NCBI GenBank assembly: GCA_019359235.1
Contig: JAHHHT010000003.1
Coordinates: 186,001-250,000 of the forward strand
Direction: 5' to 3'
Length of the DNA stretch: 64,000 bases
DNA from: Oscillatoria princeps RMCB-10
GTDB taxonomy: Bacteria > Cyanobacteriota > Cyanobacteriia > Cyanobacteriales > Oscillatoriaceae
Numbering within the stretch: the stretch's first letter is position 1; each line of letters opens with the position of its first letter. Positions 8,815 through 18,201 of this stretch are shown here, piece by piece. Both the position numbers and the translations under genes were made by a program. The notes beneath the pieces were generated by a model. The model did no database searches. It saw only the letters and a program-made list of their open reading frames with translations, and was not told where the DNA came from.

Positions 8815-9370
8815 AGCGATCAGCGGCTTAACTGCCGCTTTCGCCGGCACGCCTCCTTTGAGGAGCCACCCCAGGCTTGCCCGCTCACATCTTGCGGATG
8901 CTGGAAACTCTGCGGCTCTCCTAGAGCAAGCCGTCGGATTTGCCCCCTATGTCCCAGAACGCACCCCTTGCCACCAACGAGAGGGCAACGAAAGCGTATT
9001 GCCGAGATGGCTTCTCTGTTTCGTCGCAGTCTGGGATTGGGGGAGGCTTCTATATTCAACCTGTTTAGAGGTCATTTATAAAGAAAAAGTGAAGTCACAA
9101 GAAACTTGACTAAGAAACCGGGTTTCTTTGCCGGGATTGACCAATTTGTCGCAGGTCAAGCCAAAAGAAACCCGGTTTCTGAGATTTCCAGGTTAAGAAA
9201 CCGGCTTTCTTTGCCGGGATTGACCAATTTATCGCTATAGATACTCCGCACAACATTTTTCCGTGCCGACCCCGGGGCATTCCCCGGCAGAATTGACATG
9301 AGGCAAAAACGAAAAAGGAGGCAGAGCCTCCAGATAGGCGTTCCCAGACGGAGCCTGGGAACGAGAAACT
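8815..9370. other. Intergenic region with repeat debris
   Basis: No credible gene. At ~9065-9094 lies a sequence matching the left arm of the 8048-8191 element. An 83-bp-offset direct repeat follows (TAAGAAACCGG...TTTGCCGGGATTGACCAATTT at ~9111 and ~9194) with GAAACCGGGTTTC palindromes, then a GAGGCAGAGCCTC/GGGAACGAG repeat at ~9320-9365. Confidence 0.55.
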
Positions 9371-9534
9371 GTTGGGCTAAAGCCCAACTACAAACCTACT
9401 CCACGTTCTCAGCCTGAGGCTGGGAACGAGAAACTGTTGGGCTAAAGCCCAACTACAAACCTGCTCCTCGTTCCCAGCTTGAGGCTGGGAATGAGAAGCT
9501 CTTGGGCTAAAGCCCAACTACAAACCTACTCCAC
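9371..9534. repeat. 65-bp tandem repeat overlapping the glmS stop codon
   Basis: TTGGGCTAAAGCCCAA occurs at 9372, 9437 and 9502, an exact 65-base period. Each copy is followed by CTACAAACCT.CTCC and then, in the first two units, by a TTCTCAGCCTGAGGCTGGGAA-type palindrome. The CCTACTCC of the last unit provides the stop codon of glmS on the minus strand. Both inner palindromes could fold as hairpins in the glmS 3' end. Confidence 0.8.
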
Positions 9535-11445
9535 CGTCACCGACTTGGCCAAATTCCGGGGCTGATCCACATCCAACCCCCGGCGAGCCGCAATGTGATA
9601 CGCCAACAATTGCAGCGGAATCACCGTCACCACCGGCGACAGCAACTCATCCACCGCCGGCACCGGCAGCACACTGTCAAATATCTCAGCAACCTCGCCG
9701 CCATTCAGCGACGTGACGCCAATCAGTCGGGAATCCCGCGCCTTAGCCTCCTGCGCATTCGACAGGACCTTTTCGCAGACACTTCCCGGCATAGCGATCG
9801 CAACCACCGGCACCTTAGCATCCAGCAGTGCGATCGGCCCGTGCTTCATCTCCCCAGCTGGATACCCTTCCGCATGAATATAGCTGATTTCCTTCAGCTT
9901 CAGCGCCCCCTCCAGAGCGATCGGGAAATTAATCCCCCGCCCCACAAAAATAAAATCCCTCGTCTCGGCAAACTCGTGAGCCAGCTCCTCAATATAGCGC
10001 TCCTGACTTTCCAGAACCTGCTCAATTTCCCCAGGCAGCTGGCGCAAACCGGCGATAATTTTTTCCAGCCCAGCTGCGGGCAAACTTTTGCGCCGGTAAG
10101 CCAAATCCAGAGCCAAACAGTAAAACGCCATCAGCTGGGCGACAAACGTTTTCGTCGCCGCCACTCCAATTTCAATGCCGGCGCGAGTATCAATAATGTG
10201 CGGCACCAAATTCCCAAGCGACGACTCAGGGCGATTCGTAATTCCCAGCAATCGCGCCGCAAACTGCTCCGGGTGCCCGATACGCCGCTGCAGCTCCATT
10301 GACAGAGCCGCCAGCGTGTCAGCCGTTTCCCCAGACTGACTAATCCCAATCGTCAGCGTATTCGGAGTTATCGGAGCCGGTGCGTAGCGAAATTCCGAAG
10401 CATAGTTGACCACCGTCGGGATTCCCGCCAGCTGCTCGAGCAGGTATTTCCCCACCAAACCCGCGTGCCAGCTCGTGCCGCAGGCGAGAATTTGAACACT
10501 CTCCAAATCCGCATACAGTTCATTGGGCAGCCCCAGCTTCACCGGCCCGCCTGCCGGTGCGCCATCCTCTGCCGCAGCCCCAGCGTGCCAGTCACTGTTC
10601 AAATAAGCCTCTAAACTGGCTCGCACCACCCCCGGTTGCTCGTAGATTTCCTTGAGCATGAAGTGCTTGAAACCCTGTTTCTCCACCTGCACCGGGTTCC
10701 AGCTCAGGGTGCGGGGATATTTCTGCAGCCTGCTGCCGGCGAAATTATACACCTCAACCCCCAACGGCGTCAACCGCGCCAGCTCCCCATTTTCCAGGGG
10801 CAGCACCGCGCGGGTGTGGGGCACCAGTGCCGGTGTGTCCGAGGCGCAGAAAAACTCACCTTGGCCAAAACCAATCACCAGCGGGGCTTGCTGTCGGGCC
10901 ACAATTAACTCATCCGGGAAGTCCGCGCAGATCACAGCAATCGCAAACGCCCCGTGCAATTCATTAACCGCCTTCCGCACCGCCTCCAGAAAAGCCGAAG
11001 CTGAGAGCGGCGCAGACGGTTCCGAGGACAGAGATAAAAATTCAGAAATCAAGTGGGGGATAACTTCCGTATCCGTATCCGAGCGAAACTCGTGACCCCG
11101 GGCTTTGAGAGCCTCCCGCAACTCGCGGTAGTTTTCAATGATGCCATTTTGCACCACCGCCACTCGCTTCGCCGTATCCATGTGGGGGTGGGCGTTGTAC
11201 TCCGCCGGCTTGCCGTGCGTCGCCCAGCGCGTGTGTCCAATGCCAATCTTGGCTGGAGTTTCCACACCGGCCAGCTTTTCTCGCAGGTTGTGGAGCTTCC
11301 CTTTCGCCCGCACGCAATGAACTTCACCCTCCCACACAGTAGCGAGGCCAGCAGAATCGTAACCCCGATACTCCAGTTTTTCCAACCCCGCCAGCAAAAT
11401 CTCACTTGCCGCTCGGGTGCCTATATAGCCAACGATTCCGCACAT
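9526..11445 (-). CDS. glmS: Glutamine-fructose-6-phosphate aminotransferase (isomerizing)
   Basis: 639 aa, normal length for GlmS is ~610-640. It starts MCGIVGYIG, so Cys2 becomes the N-terminal nucleophile of the glutaminase domain (~1-240) after Met removal. Two SIS sugar-isomerase domains follow (~310-450 and ~480-620), with CGTSWHAG and SQSGETADTL in the first. The C-terminus DQPRNLAKSVTVE is the conserved end of the family. The enzyme makes glucosamine-6-phosphate from fructose-6-phosphate and glutamine, the first step to UDP-GlcNAc for peptidoglycan and lipopolysaccharide. Compared with E. coli it has a ~20-residue insert near 280-300 (AAEDGAPAGG). The stop codon lies in a tandem repeat. 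No glmS ribozyme was recognised upstream. Confidence 0.98.
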   Translation of the reverse strand: MCGIVGYIGTRAASEILLAGLEKLEYRGYDSAGLATVWEGEVHCVRAKGKLHNLREKLAGVETPAKIGIGHTRWATHGKPAEYNAHPHMDTAKRVAVVQNGIIENYRELREALKARGHEFRSDTDTEVIPHLISEFLSLSSEPSAPLSASAFLEAVRKAVNELHGAFAIAVICADFPDELIVARQQAPLVIGFGQGEFFCASDTPALVPHTRAVLPLENGELARLTPLGVEVYNFAGSRLQKYPRTLSWNPVQVEKQGFKHFMLKEIYEQPGVVRASLEAYLNSDWHAGAAAEDGAPAGGPVKLGLPNELYADLESVQILACGTSWHAGLVGKYLLEQLAGIPTVVNYASEFRYAPAPITPNTLTIGISQSGETADTLAALSMELQRRIGHPEQFAARLLGITNRPESSLGNLVPHIIDTRAGIEIGVAATKTFVAQLMAFYCLALDLAYRRKSLPAAGLEKIIAGLRQLPGEIEQVLESQERYIEELAHEFAETRDFIFVGRGINFPIALEGALKLKEISYIHAEGYPAGEMKHGPIALLDAKVPVVAIAMPGSVCEKVLSNAQEAKARDSRLIGVTSLNGGEVAEIFDSVLPVPAVDELLSPVVTVIPLQLLAYHIAARRGLDVDQPRNLAKSVTVE

Positions 11446-11903
11446 CTATAACACAACTCCATCGAGTATTGTAAAACTTCCTTCACAGAGTAGACAGTAA
11501 TAGACGTAGATTGACTAGAATGTACATGGACGCTCGGACTTATAGTCCTCACAACCCAGTTAAAGATAGGGACTATATGCCAATTCCGACAAAAAGTAAT
11601 CCCGAAGACTTAACTGTCAAGAGGGATAGGGGATGTCGTGGCAGTACATCCCAAGGGCAGATAACGCCTGTGTTCCCCTCATACTTGGGTCAGGCTCAAG
11701 CGTTGCTCAAACCCTGAGTGGGGTGCCTGCGCTCATGTCTATGATTGTCCATCTGAAAAGGAACTGTGATGACAAGAATCTACTTGCTACAACCTAATTG
11801 GCTATCAGGAAAACGTCAAGAATCTTCCGCAGGCCCGCAACCGGGAAGCTGCCTTGCAGCCAAAGCAACAGCAGGCTAAAAGCCCTTTCTGCCGCTTGAC
11901 GCT
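11446..11903. other. Intergenic region between glmS and psaC
   Basis: About 460 bases with no recognised gene. An open frame at 11511-11717 (68 codons) has no ribosome site and no familiar sequence. A small RNA cannot be excluded, but no known cyanobacterial ncRNA consensus was recognised. Confidence 0.4.
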
Positions 11904-11953
11904 GCAAGACAGACCCAGATCGCTGCCAATTTCCTGGTGCGGATCTGTCTTGC
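11904..11953 (-). terminator. Stem-loop downstream of psaC
   Basis: GCAAGACAGA (11904-11913) pairs with TCTGTCTTGC (11944-11953), beginning 8 bases after the psaC stop. There is no clear U-tract, so it may stabilise the abundant psaC mRNA rather than act as an intrinsic terminator. Confidence 0.6.
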
Positions 11954-11960
11954 GGGTGGC

Positions 11961-12560
<600 letters not shown>

Positions 12561-14225
12561 TCATCTCAAGCACCGGCGTTCCAAGCGCCGGAACCAGCCA
12601 GAACGCACGACAAAAACAATCGCCACCACCGGCAGCAGCAGCATCTGGCCAACCATCTGCAGCGTCAGGGCCGCATTACTCGCCGCCAGGGAGAGCAGCC
12701 CCTCCTTGCTCCGCAGGTACAAAATCCCCGCCAGCACCAGCACCAGCACAGCCAACAGCGCACCCCGACGCCGGGAAATCCTGCCGGTGCAGGTGAAACT
12801 CAGAGGGCGGCGCAATTGCCACACCACTTTAACAGCAGCGCTCTCCAAACCCGTTAAAATCATTCCAGGCCAGATCACCTCCAGCCACATCAGGCTCACA
12901 AACAGCCAGCTGAACTGCAACTTCAGACTGTAAGCCGGAAAAAAAGCCAGTTTGACCAGATGAGAGTAGTTGTAAACCAGAAAAACTGGCCACTGGAGCA
13001 GGAATTGGGGCAAACCGGCTGCGGAAGCTGGATGGGCGAGAATTTCGCCGGTGCCGCCAAGCAAAGCCGGCAGGGCGAAAATCTCCAAACACACAATACT
13101 GTAAAGACAGAAAACCCGGACAGCTGGGGTAAATTTCTCAGGGGAGCGCAGCGCGTAATTGGTCACCAGAAGCAGGGCCAAGCAGAACTGAAGCACAGTG
13201 CTGGCCCCCCTTGACGGGCCCGCCCCACTGCTGCCCAGCCCCCAAACAGCGCTCGCCAGCGCCACGATCGCAAAGACAGCAAAGCCCCGGTAAAGCTGGC
13301 GGGCTTGCGGGTGCACCACCGGCGCACCCGCCCGCAAGAACATAAAAACGCCGGTGGCCAAGCCGCCCGCCTGCGTCAGCAGCAGGCCCAAAATATACGG
13401 GGGAACGACCGGCGGCAGATTTCCAGACGGCACATCGAGAGCGAGTTGGGCCCATCTGACGGCTTGCCCGATCAAAAACGGGTCATAGGGTTCGATTACA
13501 TGATCGGCGGTGGGAGAGACAGCCAGCATGCGGGCGGTGCCGGCGGCAAAGTTGCCGGGGTTGGTGCCGGTGGCTTGCTGTATCATAGATCGGGCTTCCT
13601 GGGGAGGATTCAGCTGCTCGTAGAGTCCGACGCCGGCAAAGAGATTTTTCGGGACAGTGGGGCTGGCAGTGCCACTCATTCCCAGCATGATGGTAGCTCG
13701 CAACTGCCGGTCGGCTTGCGCCAGTGCCAAAGCTGTTCTGGCTCCCATAGAGTGACCGGCGATGCCGGTGCGGCGACTGTCGAAGGTTGCTTTGTTAGAG
13801 CGCACATAAGCGAGGACGGCTCGGGCATCAGCCTGGTTATTCCGATCAAGATTTTCCATAGCTGCCGAGTCAGCCGCTCGGGGGTAGGATTCCCCGAAAC
13901 CGCCGAAGTCGAAAGCAATCGCCGCAATCCCGTGACGGGCTAGCTCCACCGCCAGTGGCGACATCACCTCTTTGCTGGCGCTGGTGCCGTGCATCAGCAC
14001 CATAACCGGGTGTGGGGCGGGGGCGGTTTTAGGGGTGTACAGGCGTGCGACTAACTGCCCGCCGGCATCCGTGTGGATGGCCACAGACTCGGATTTAACC
14101 GTACTGGGATTGAAAACGGCACAGAGCAGCAGCCCGACGCCCAGCAGCAGGACGCCCAGCAGCAAGCCGGTGGGGCGTACTGGGATTTTGGATTTTGGAT
14201 TTGGGATTTTGGATTGCTCGCTCAT
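12561..14225 (-). CDS. Alpha/beta hydrolase with a C-terminal multi-pass membrane domain
   Basis: 554 aa. A membrane anchor at ~19-38 is followed by an alpha/beta-hydrolase domain (~45-250): oxyanion HGTSASKE (~80-86), nucleophile elbow GHSMG (Ser159) and a candidate His ~233 in a TADHVIEPYD segment. The C-terminal ~280 residues contain about six to eight hydrophobic segments ending in a basic tail. This fusion to a membrane bundle is unlike ordinary dienelactone-hydrolase relatives; the active domain is predicted to sit outside the cytoplasm. The first ~16 residues (SKIPNPKSKIP) are encoded by a TTTTGGATT tandem repeat common in cyanobacterial spacers, so the true start may lie later. Substrate unknown. 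Confidence 0.8.
   Translation of the reverse strand: MSEQSKIPNPKSKIPVRPTGLLLGVLLLGVGLLLCAVFNPSTVKSESVAIHTDAGGQLVARLYTPKTAPAPHPVMVLMHGTSASKEVMSPLAVELARHGIAAIAFDFGGFGESYPRAADSAAMENLDRNNQADARAVLAYVRSNKATFDSRRTGIAGHSMGARTALALAQADRQLRATIMLGMSGTASPTVPKNLFAGVGLYEQLNPPQEARSMIQQATGTNPGNFAAGTARMLAVSPTADHVIEPYDPFLIGQAVRWAQLALDVPSGNLPPVVPPYILGLLLTQAGGLATGVFMFLRAGAPVVHPQARQLYRGFAVFAIVALASAVWGLGSSGAGPSRGASTVLQFCLALLLVTNYALRSPEKFTPAVRVFCLYSIVCLEIFALPALLGGTGEILAHPASAAGLPQFLLQWPVFLVYNYSHLVKLAFFPAYSLKLQFSWLFVSLMWLEVIWPGMILTGLESAAVKVVWQLRRPLSFTCTGRISRRRGALLAVLVLVLAGILYLRSKEGLLSLAASNAALTLQMVGQMLLLPVVAIVFVVRSGWFRRLERRCLR
14180..14217. repeat. TTTTGGATT short tandem repeat at a gene start
   Basis: Four tandem GGGATTTT/GGATTTTGGATT-like units at the 5' end of the hydrolase open frame on the minus strand. 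This type of repeat is usually intergenic, which casts doubt on the first codons. Confidence 0.7.
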
Positions 14226-14240
14226 CTCAAATTAAGCCCC

Positions 14241-14276
14241 AGAAACCCGGTTTCTTAAAGAAACCGGGTTTCTCAG
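14241..14276. repeat. Paired GAAACCGGGTTTC palindrome
   Basis: AGAAACCCGGTTTCT and AGAAACCGGGTTTCT separated by four bases form a larger inverted repeat between the HdrB-like gene and the hydrolase gene. Confidence 0.85.
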
Positions 14277-14328
14277 TACCTCACAAAGGATGAAAAACGC
14301 TACAGCCCTCTGGCCCGCCGCCACGCCC

Positions 14329-15234
14329 TTACAGGCCCAGTTTTTGCAACACCGGCTTCGTGGGGACAACGTGCCGGTCGAGTCCGAGCTGTTTCGGGTC
14401 AACTCCTAGGGCTAGGGCAACCAGTTGGGGCAGGTGCAGCACCGGCAGCCCCAACTTGCGCCCGATTGCCTTTTCCACTTCTGGCTGGCGGGAGTCGAGG
14501 TTGAGGTGACACAGCGGGCAAGGCGTTACCATACAGTTCGCACCGCTGTCAAGTGCTTCTTGAATGTGCGCGCCTGCCATTTGAAAAGATTCGGCGGAGG
14601 CGTAGCTAGAGATTGGCCAGCCGCAGCACTGGGTGCGCCCCCGGTAATAGACAGGCGTCGCCCCAACAGCGCGGAAGACATTTTCCATAGATTCGGGTTT
14701 GTAGGGGTCGTCATAGGGGAGAGCGGTTTGGGCCCGCAGCAGGTAGCAGCCGTAGAACGCCGCACACTTGAGATTGCTCAACTTGCGGGTGACGCGGTTT
14801 TGAATCTCCTGGAGGCCGTAATCCGAAACCAGAGCCCACAGGAGATGTTTTACCTCCGTTGCGCCCCGGTAAGGCGAACAGCCCTGTTTTTGGAGTAAAC
14901 TATTAATCTCGCCAATATAGGCTGGGTTGGTCGTCTGGAATTCCTTCAGGCGCTCATCCACATGGCCAATAACCCCCTGACAGGTGCTGCAATGGGTGAG
15001 CAGCGGCAGATTCAGTTCCTCTGCCAAAGCGATATTCCGAGCGTTGACAGTATCTTCCAGCAGCTGGGAATCTTCCTTAAACGTGCCAGAACCGCAGCAG
15101 GAAGCTTTTTTCAGCTCGACGAGTTCAATCCCCAAGGTTTGGGTGAGGGCGAGCGTGGACTGGTGCAGCTCTCGGCAGGCTCCTTGGGCAACGCAGCCGG
15201 GAAAGTAAGCGTATTTAAGCGTCTGGGATGGCAT
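14329..15234 (-). CDS. HdrB-like CCG-domain iron-sulfur protein
   Basis: 301 aa. Two cysteine-rich CCG domains: the first with YFPGCVAQG (~10-18) and ASCCGSGTF (~45-53), the second with FYGCYLLR, TQCCGWP and a CPLCHLNLDSRQ ending. This arrangement is that of heterodisulfide reductase subunit B and the related membrane-anchor-like SdhE/SdhC subunits of some succinate dehydrogenases, which bind a non-cubane 4Fe-4S cluster. Cyanobacterial copies are often annotated as succinate dehydrogenase/fumarate reductase subunit C or HdrB. No sdhA or sdhB neighbour is present. A redox role is likely; the partner is unknown. Confidence 0.9.
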   Translation of the reverse strand: MPSQTLKYAYFPGCVAQGACRELHQSTLALTQTLGIELVELKKASCCGSGTFKEDSQLLEDTVNARNIALAEELNLPLLTHCSTCQGVIGHVDERLKEFQTTNPAYIGEINSLLQKQGCSPYRGATEVKHLLWALVSDYGLQEIQNRVTRKLSNLKCAAFYGCYLLRAQTALPYDDPYKPESMENVFRAVGATPVYYRGRTQCCGWPISSYASAESFQMAGAHIQEALDSGANCMVTPCPLCHLNLDSRQPEVEKAIGRKLGLPVLHLPQLVALALGVDPKQLGLDRHVVPTKPVLQKLGL

Positions 15235-15601
15235 AGCTGTGAGTCAGTGCTGATCATTCAGCCAAAGGGAAAACGGGAGATGCGACAGACACTCCCTCTC
15301 TATGATGTCTCGCTGCTAGGGAGACTGGGGGGGATTTATCATATTCCTTTAACCCCCGGTTTTTGGCCTCTTGGGGTGTCAGCTGAGCTATTTAATAGGG
15401 GGGCGTCTGTCAGTCGCCCTTGCGCTCCCCCTTTCCGATAAGATGGGAAAGCACCCAGACCGGCACAATCGTGACCGGGAGTTTTAGGGACTCACCGGGA
15501 CAGGAAAGACACAAGCAGTAAAGGCGACTGGGTTAATGTAAAACCAAACCAACAGCGAGCCTGCTTCAAAAGCGGCTGCGACATCCAACGAGGACATCGG
15601 T
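15235..15601 (+). promoter_or_regulatory. Upstream region and conserved leader of the first acpP
   Basis: The ~180 bases before this gene (from ~15415) closely resemble the ~170 bases before the second acpP. Shared blocks include CGCTCCCCCTTT..GATAAGAT (15424-15444), GGGAGTTTTAG.GACT, GTAAAGGC.ACTGG and GCTGCG.CATCCAAC.AGGACA just before the ATG. Such conservation suggests a long regulated leader and a promoter near GATAAGAT. It is unclear which regulator acts. Confidence 0.6.
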
Positions 15602-15862
15602 ATGAATAAAGATGAAATTTTGGGAAAGGTCAAGAACATTGTCAAGGAACAGCTGGAAGTCGAGGAGATTAAAGTCACACCAGAAGCCAGGTTTACCGAC
15701 GATCTGAATGCTGATTCCTTGGATACGGTGGAATTGGTAATGGCGCTAGAAGAAGAGTTTGGTACGGAGATTCCGGACGAAGACGCAGAAAAGATTCTCA
15801 CGGTTCAAGACGCTGTGGACTACATCAGCAACAAACTTGCAGCCTCCGCAGTGAAGAAGTGA
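15602..15862 (+). CDS. acpP: Acyl carrier protein, copy 1
   Basis: 86-aa acidic helical protein. Ser39 in [10 protein letters not shown] is the site for 4'-phosphopantetheine. It carries growing acyl chains for type II fatty-acid synthesis. The C-terminal tail ([10 protein letters not shown]) is longer than in copy 2. The gene begins ATG after GAGGACATCGGT. A second, clearly homologous acpP follows 306 bases downstream, and fabF comes next, the usual acpP-fabF order. Most cyanobacteria have a single acpP at this position. Confidence 0.96.
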   Translation: MNKDEILGKVKNIVKEQLEVEEIKVTPEARFTDDLNADSLDTVELVMALEEEFGTEIPDEDAEKILTVQDAVDYISNKLAASAVKK

Positions 15863-16168
15863 TCCAGAAGCTGCTAGCGGTCAGCAATGTGCGCTCGGAA
15901 GGGGCAAGTCAGGAGGCGATCTCGTAGATTTCCTTAAACCCACCTGCCTGACAGAGCGCCGGTGTCAGTTTTAAAAGCCTTTATCTGACGTCTCGGCGCT
16001 CCCCCTTTGGGATAAGATAAAAAAACGCCCTGACCCGTGCCATCCTGCCTGGGAGTTTTAGCGACTGGCCTCAACAGCCACGCACCGGTAAAGGCAACTG
16101 GCTCATGGTTCAAGATAACCAACAATTAGCTTTTCATTGGAGCTGCGGCATCCAACAAGGACACCAGT
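15863..16168 (+). promoter_or_regulatory. Spacer and conserved leader of the second acpP
   Basis: 306 bases; from ~15990 the sequence repeats the leader of the first acpP, with the block CGCTCCCCCTTTGGGATAAGAT at ~15998-16019 and matching segments down to the start codon. The second gene therefore probably has its own copy of the regulatory signals. Confidence 0.6.
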
Positions 16169-16405
16169 ATGAGTACCATTGAAGAAAGAGTCAAGAAGAT
16201 TATCGTTGAGCAGCTGGAAGTTGAAGAGAGTGCAATCACTCCTCAAGCTACCTTTGCAGACGATCTAAAGGCTGATTCCCTAGATATAGTGGAATTGGTA
16301 ATGGCGCTAGAAGAAGAGTTTGATACGGAAATTCCGGACGAGGAGGCAGAAAAGCTGACCACGGTTCAATCCGTTGTGGACTACATCAATGCCCAGCAGC
16401 AATGA
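16169..16405 (+). CDS. acpP: Acyl carrier protein, copy 2
   Basis: 78 aa, the standard length; Ser37 in [10 protein letters not shown] is the phosphopantetheine site. Roughly three quarters of residues match copy 1, and the stretch after the Ser ([11 protein letters not shown]) is identical. Copy 2 lacks the 10-residue tail. The pair arose by tandem duplication that included the leader. Its position directly before fabF and its standard length suggest that it may be the ancestral copy; that is inference. Confidence 0.96.
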   Translation: MSTIEERVKKIIVEQLEVEESAITPQATFADDLKADSLDIVELVMALEEEFDTEIPDEEAEKLTTVQSVVDYINAQQQ

Positions 16406-16684
16406 TTAAGTAAGCCGCCGCATGTGAAGGAGTGAGTCAGAAGCCTGTAGGCTAAAGCTATCAAGCGGATTTGCGGTCAGGAACGGAGTTTAGGCGGGGC
16501 AAGTGGAGAGTGAGAGACTTTCACCAAAATCTCCGCGTGGCACCCCGGACAGAACCTGACACCAGACACCAGAAACGCGCTACTCGCGGATAGCTTCAGT
16601 CACGAACACCGCGCACTCATTCTCGATAGATCCTTCCACCTGTATTCTGCGTTTTGGGCGGTTGAGGCCCGCTTAGACTGAATC

Positions 16685-17935
16685 ATGACAAATTTTGAAC
16701 GAAAACGTGTTGTTGTAACCGGCCTGGGTGCGATTACACCGATTGGCAATACCCTAGCGGAGTACTGGGAAGGGCTGCTTTTCGGGCGCAATGGCATCGG
16801 CTTGATATCCCTTTTCGATGCGTCGAAGCACGCTTGCCGGATTGCGGGTGAGGTGAAGGGATACGACCCCCACGACTACCTGGAGCGCAAGGAAGCCAAG
16901 CGCATGGATCGCTTCGCTCAGTTTGCGGTTTCAGCAAGCAAACAGGCGCTCGCGGACGCCCAGTTGGCGATTACTGACCTGAACGCAGAGCAGGTGGGGG
17001 CGATGATAGGCACCGGCATCGGTGGCCTGAAAGTCCTGGAAGACCAGCAAGAAGTCTATCTGACCAGGGGACCTGACCGCTGCAGCCCCTTCATGATTCC
17101 GATGATGATCGCTAATATGGCTGCCGGCTTGACGGCCATTCACACGGGAGCCAAGGGGCCAAACTCCTGTTCGGTGACGGCGTGCGCCGCCGGCTCGAAT
17201 GCCGTGGGCGATGCCTTTCGCCTGATCCAGGGCGGATACGCCCAAGCGATGATTTGTGGCGGCACGGAAGCGGCTGTCACGCCCCTGGGAGTGGCCGGTT
17301 TCGCAGCGGCGCGGGCGCTTTCGACGCGCAATGACGCGCCGGAACGCGCTTGCCGCCCCTTTGACCGCGACCGCGATGGGTTTGTCATGGGCGAAGGTGC
17401 CGGCATTCTCATCCTGGAAGAACTGGAACACGCCCTCAGCAGGGGTGCCCGCATCTATGCGGAAATGGTTGGCTACGGCATGACTTGCGACGCCTATCAC
17501 ATCACCTCGCCGGTGCCGGGTGGGGCGGGAGCGGCACGGGCCATACAGCTGGCGATGAAAGATGCCGGTGTCACCCCCGAACAAGTCAGCTATATCAACG
17601 CCCACGGCACCAGCACCCCCGCCAATGACCCGACGGAAACCGCCGCCATTAAAACAGCTTTAGGGGAAAGCGCCCAGAAAGTGGCGATTAGCTCCACCAA
17701 GTCGATGACCGGCCACCTGCTGGGGGGTTCCGGCGGCATTGAAGCTGTGGCTACAGTGATGGCGGTCGCCAACGACCAAATCCCGCCCACTATTAACCTG
17801 GAAAATCCCGATCCAGCCTGCGACTTGGACTATGTGCCCAATGTCAGCCGCGCCCAGAAAGTGGAAGTGGCGCTGTCCAACTCTTTCGGGTTTGGCGGTC
17901 ACAACGTCACGCTGGTCTTTAAGAAGTACGCCTAG
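16685..17935 (+). CDS. fabF: Beta-ketoacyl-ACP synthase II
   Basis: 416 aa, normal for FabF. The thiolase-fold catalytic triad is visible: Cys167 in SVTACAAGSN, His in NAHGTSTPANDPTE (~308), His in SMTGHLLGGSGG (~345). C-terminus SNSFGFGGHN is conserved. It condenses malonyl-ACP with acyl-ACP during chain elongation in the cytoplasm. It lies 279 bases after the second acpP and 266 bases before tkt, on the same strand. The start ATG 16685 matches the conserved RKRVVVTGLG N-terminus. Confidence 0.98.
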   Translation: MTNFERKRVVVTGLGAITPIGNTLAEYWEGLLFGRNGIGLISLFDASKHACRIAGEVKGYDPHDYLERKEAKRMDRFAQFAVSASKQALADAQLAITDLNAEQVGAMIGTGIGGLKVLEDQQEVYLTRGPDRCSPFMIPMMIANMAAGLTAIHTGAKGPNSCSVTACAAGSNAVGDAFRLIQGGYAQAMICGGTEAAVTPLGVAGFAAARALSTRNDAPERACRPFDRDRDGFVMGEGAGILILEELEHALSRGARIYAEMVGYGMTCDAYHITSPVPGGAGAARAIQLAMKDAGVTPEQVSYINAHGTSTPANDPTETAAIKTALGESAQKVAISSTKSMTGHLLGGSGGIEAVATVMAVANDQIPPTINLENPDPACDLDYVPNVSRAQKVEVALSNSFGFGGHNVTLVFKKYA

Positions 17936-17937
17936 AA

Positions 17938-18070
17938 GGAGCGGGGGAGCGGGGGAGCGGGGGAGCGGGAGAGCGGGGGAGCGGGGGAAATTGCCAATGC
18001 GATGATGCCCCATGCCCGATGCGCCATGCCCGATGCGCCATGCGCCATGCCCCATTCCCCATTCTCCAGT
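17938..18070. repeat. Short tandem repeats between fabF and tkt
   Basis: About five 9-base GCGGGGGAG units (17940-17987) are followed by CCATGCCCGATGCG-type units (18005-18060). These match the short tandemly repeated sequences common in filamentous cyanobacteria. No gene. Confidence 0.8.
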
Positions 18071-18201
18071 CCCGATGAGAAATTCTTGCCCATCTGTCCC
18101 GGTAATGGGATGATGGGTATTAACGTTTTAGGGCGATTCCAGAGCGCTGAAACCGAAGCTGATTCCATCCAGCCACCGTTGCTCACACAAGATAACGAAA
18201 A

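Noticed and set aside
8820-9109. Small frames downstream of the Xre gene
   Set aside because: Overlap on both strands, no ribosome site, no similarity recognised.
9371-9534. CRISPR-like spacing of TTGGGCTAAAGCCCAA
   Set aside because: The 49-base intervals are near-identical copies, so it is a simple 65-bp tandem repeat.
11511-11717. 68-codon frame between glmS and psaC
   Set aside because: No ribosome site, no familiar sequence; nothing supports translation.
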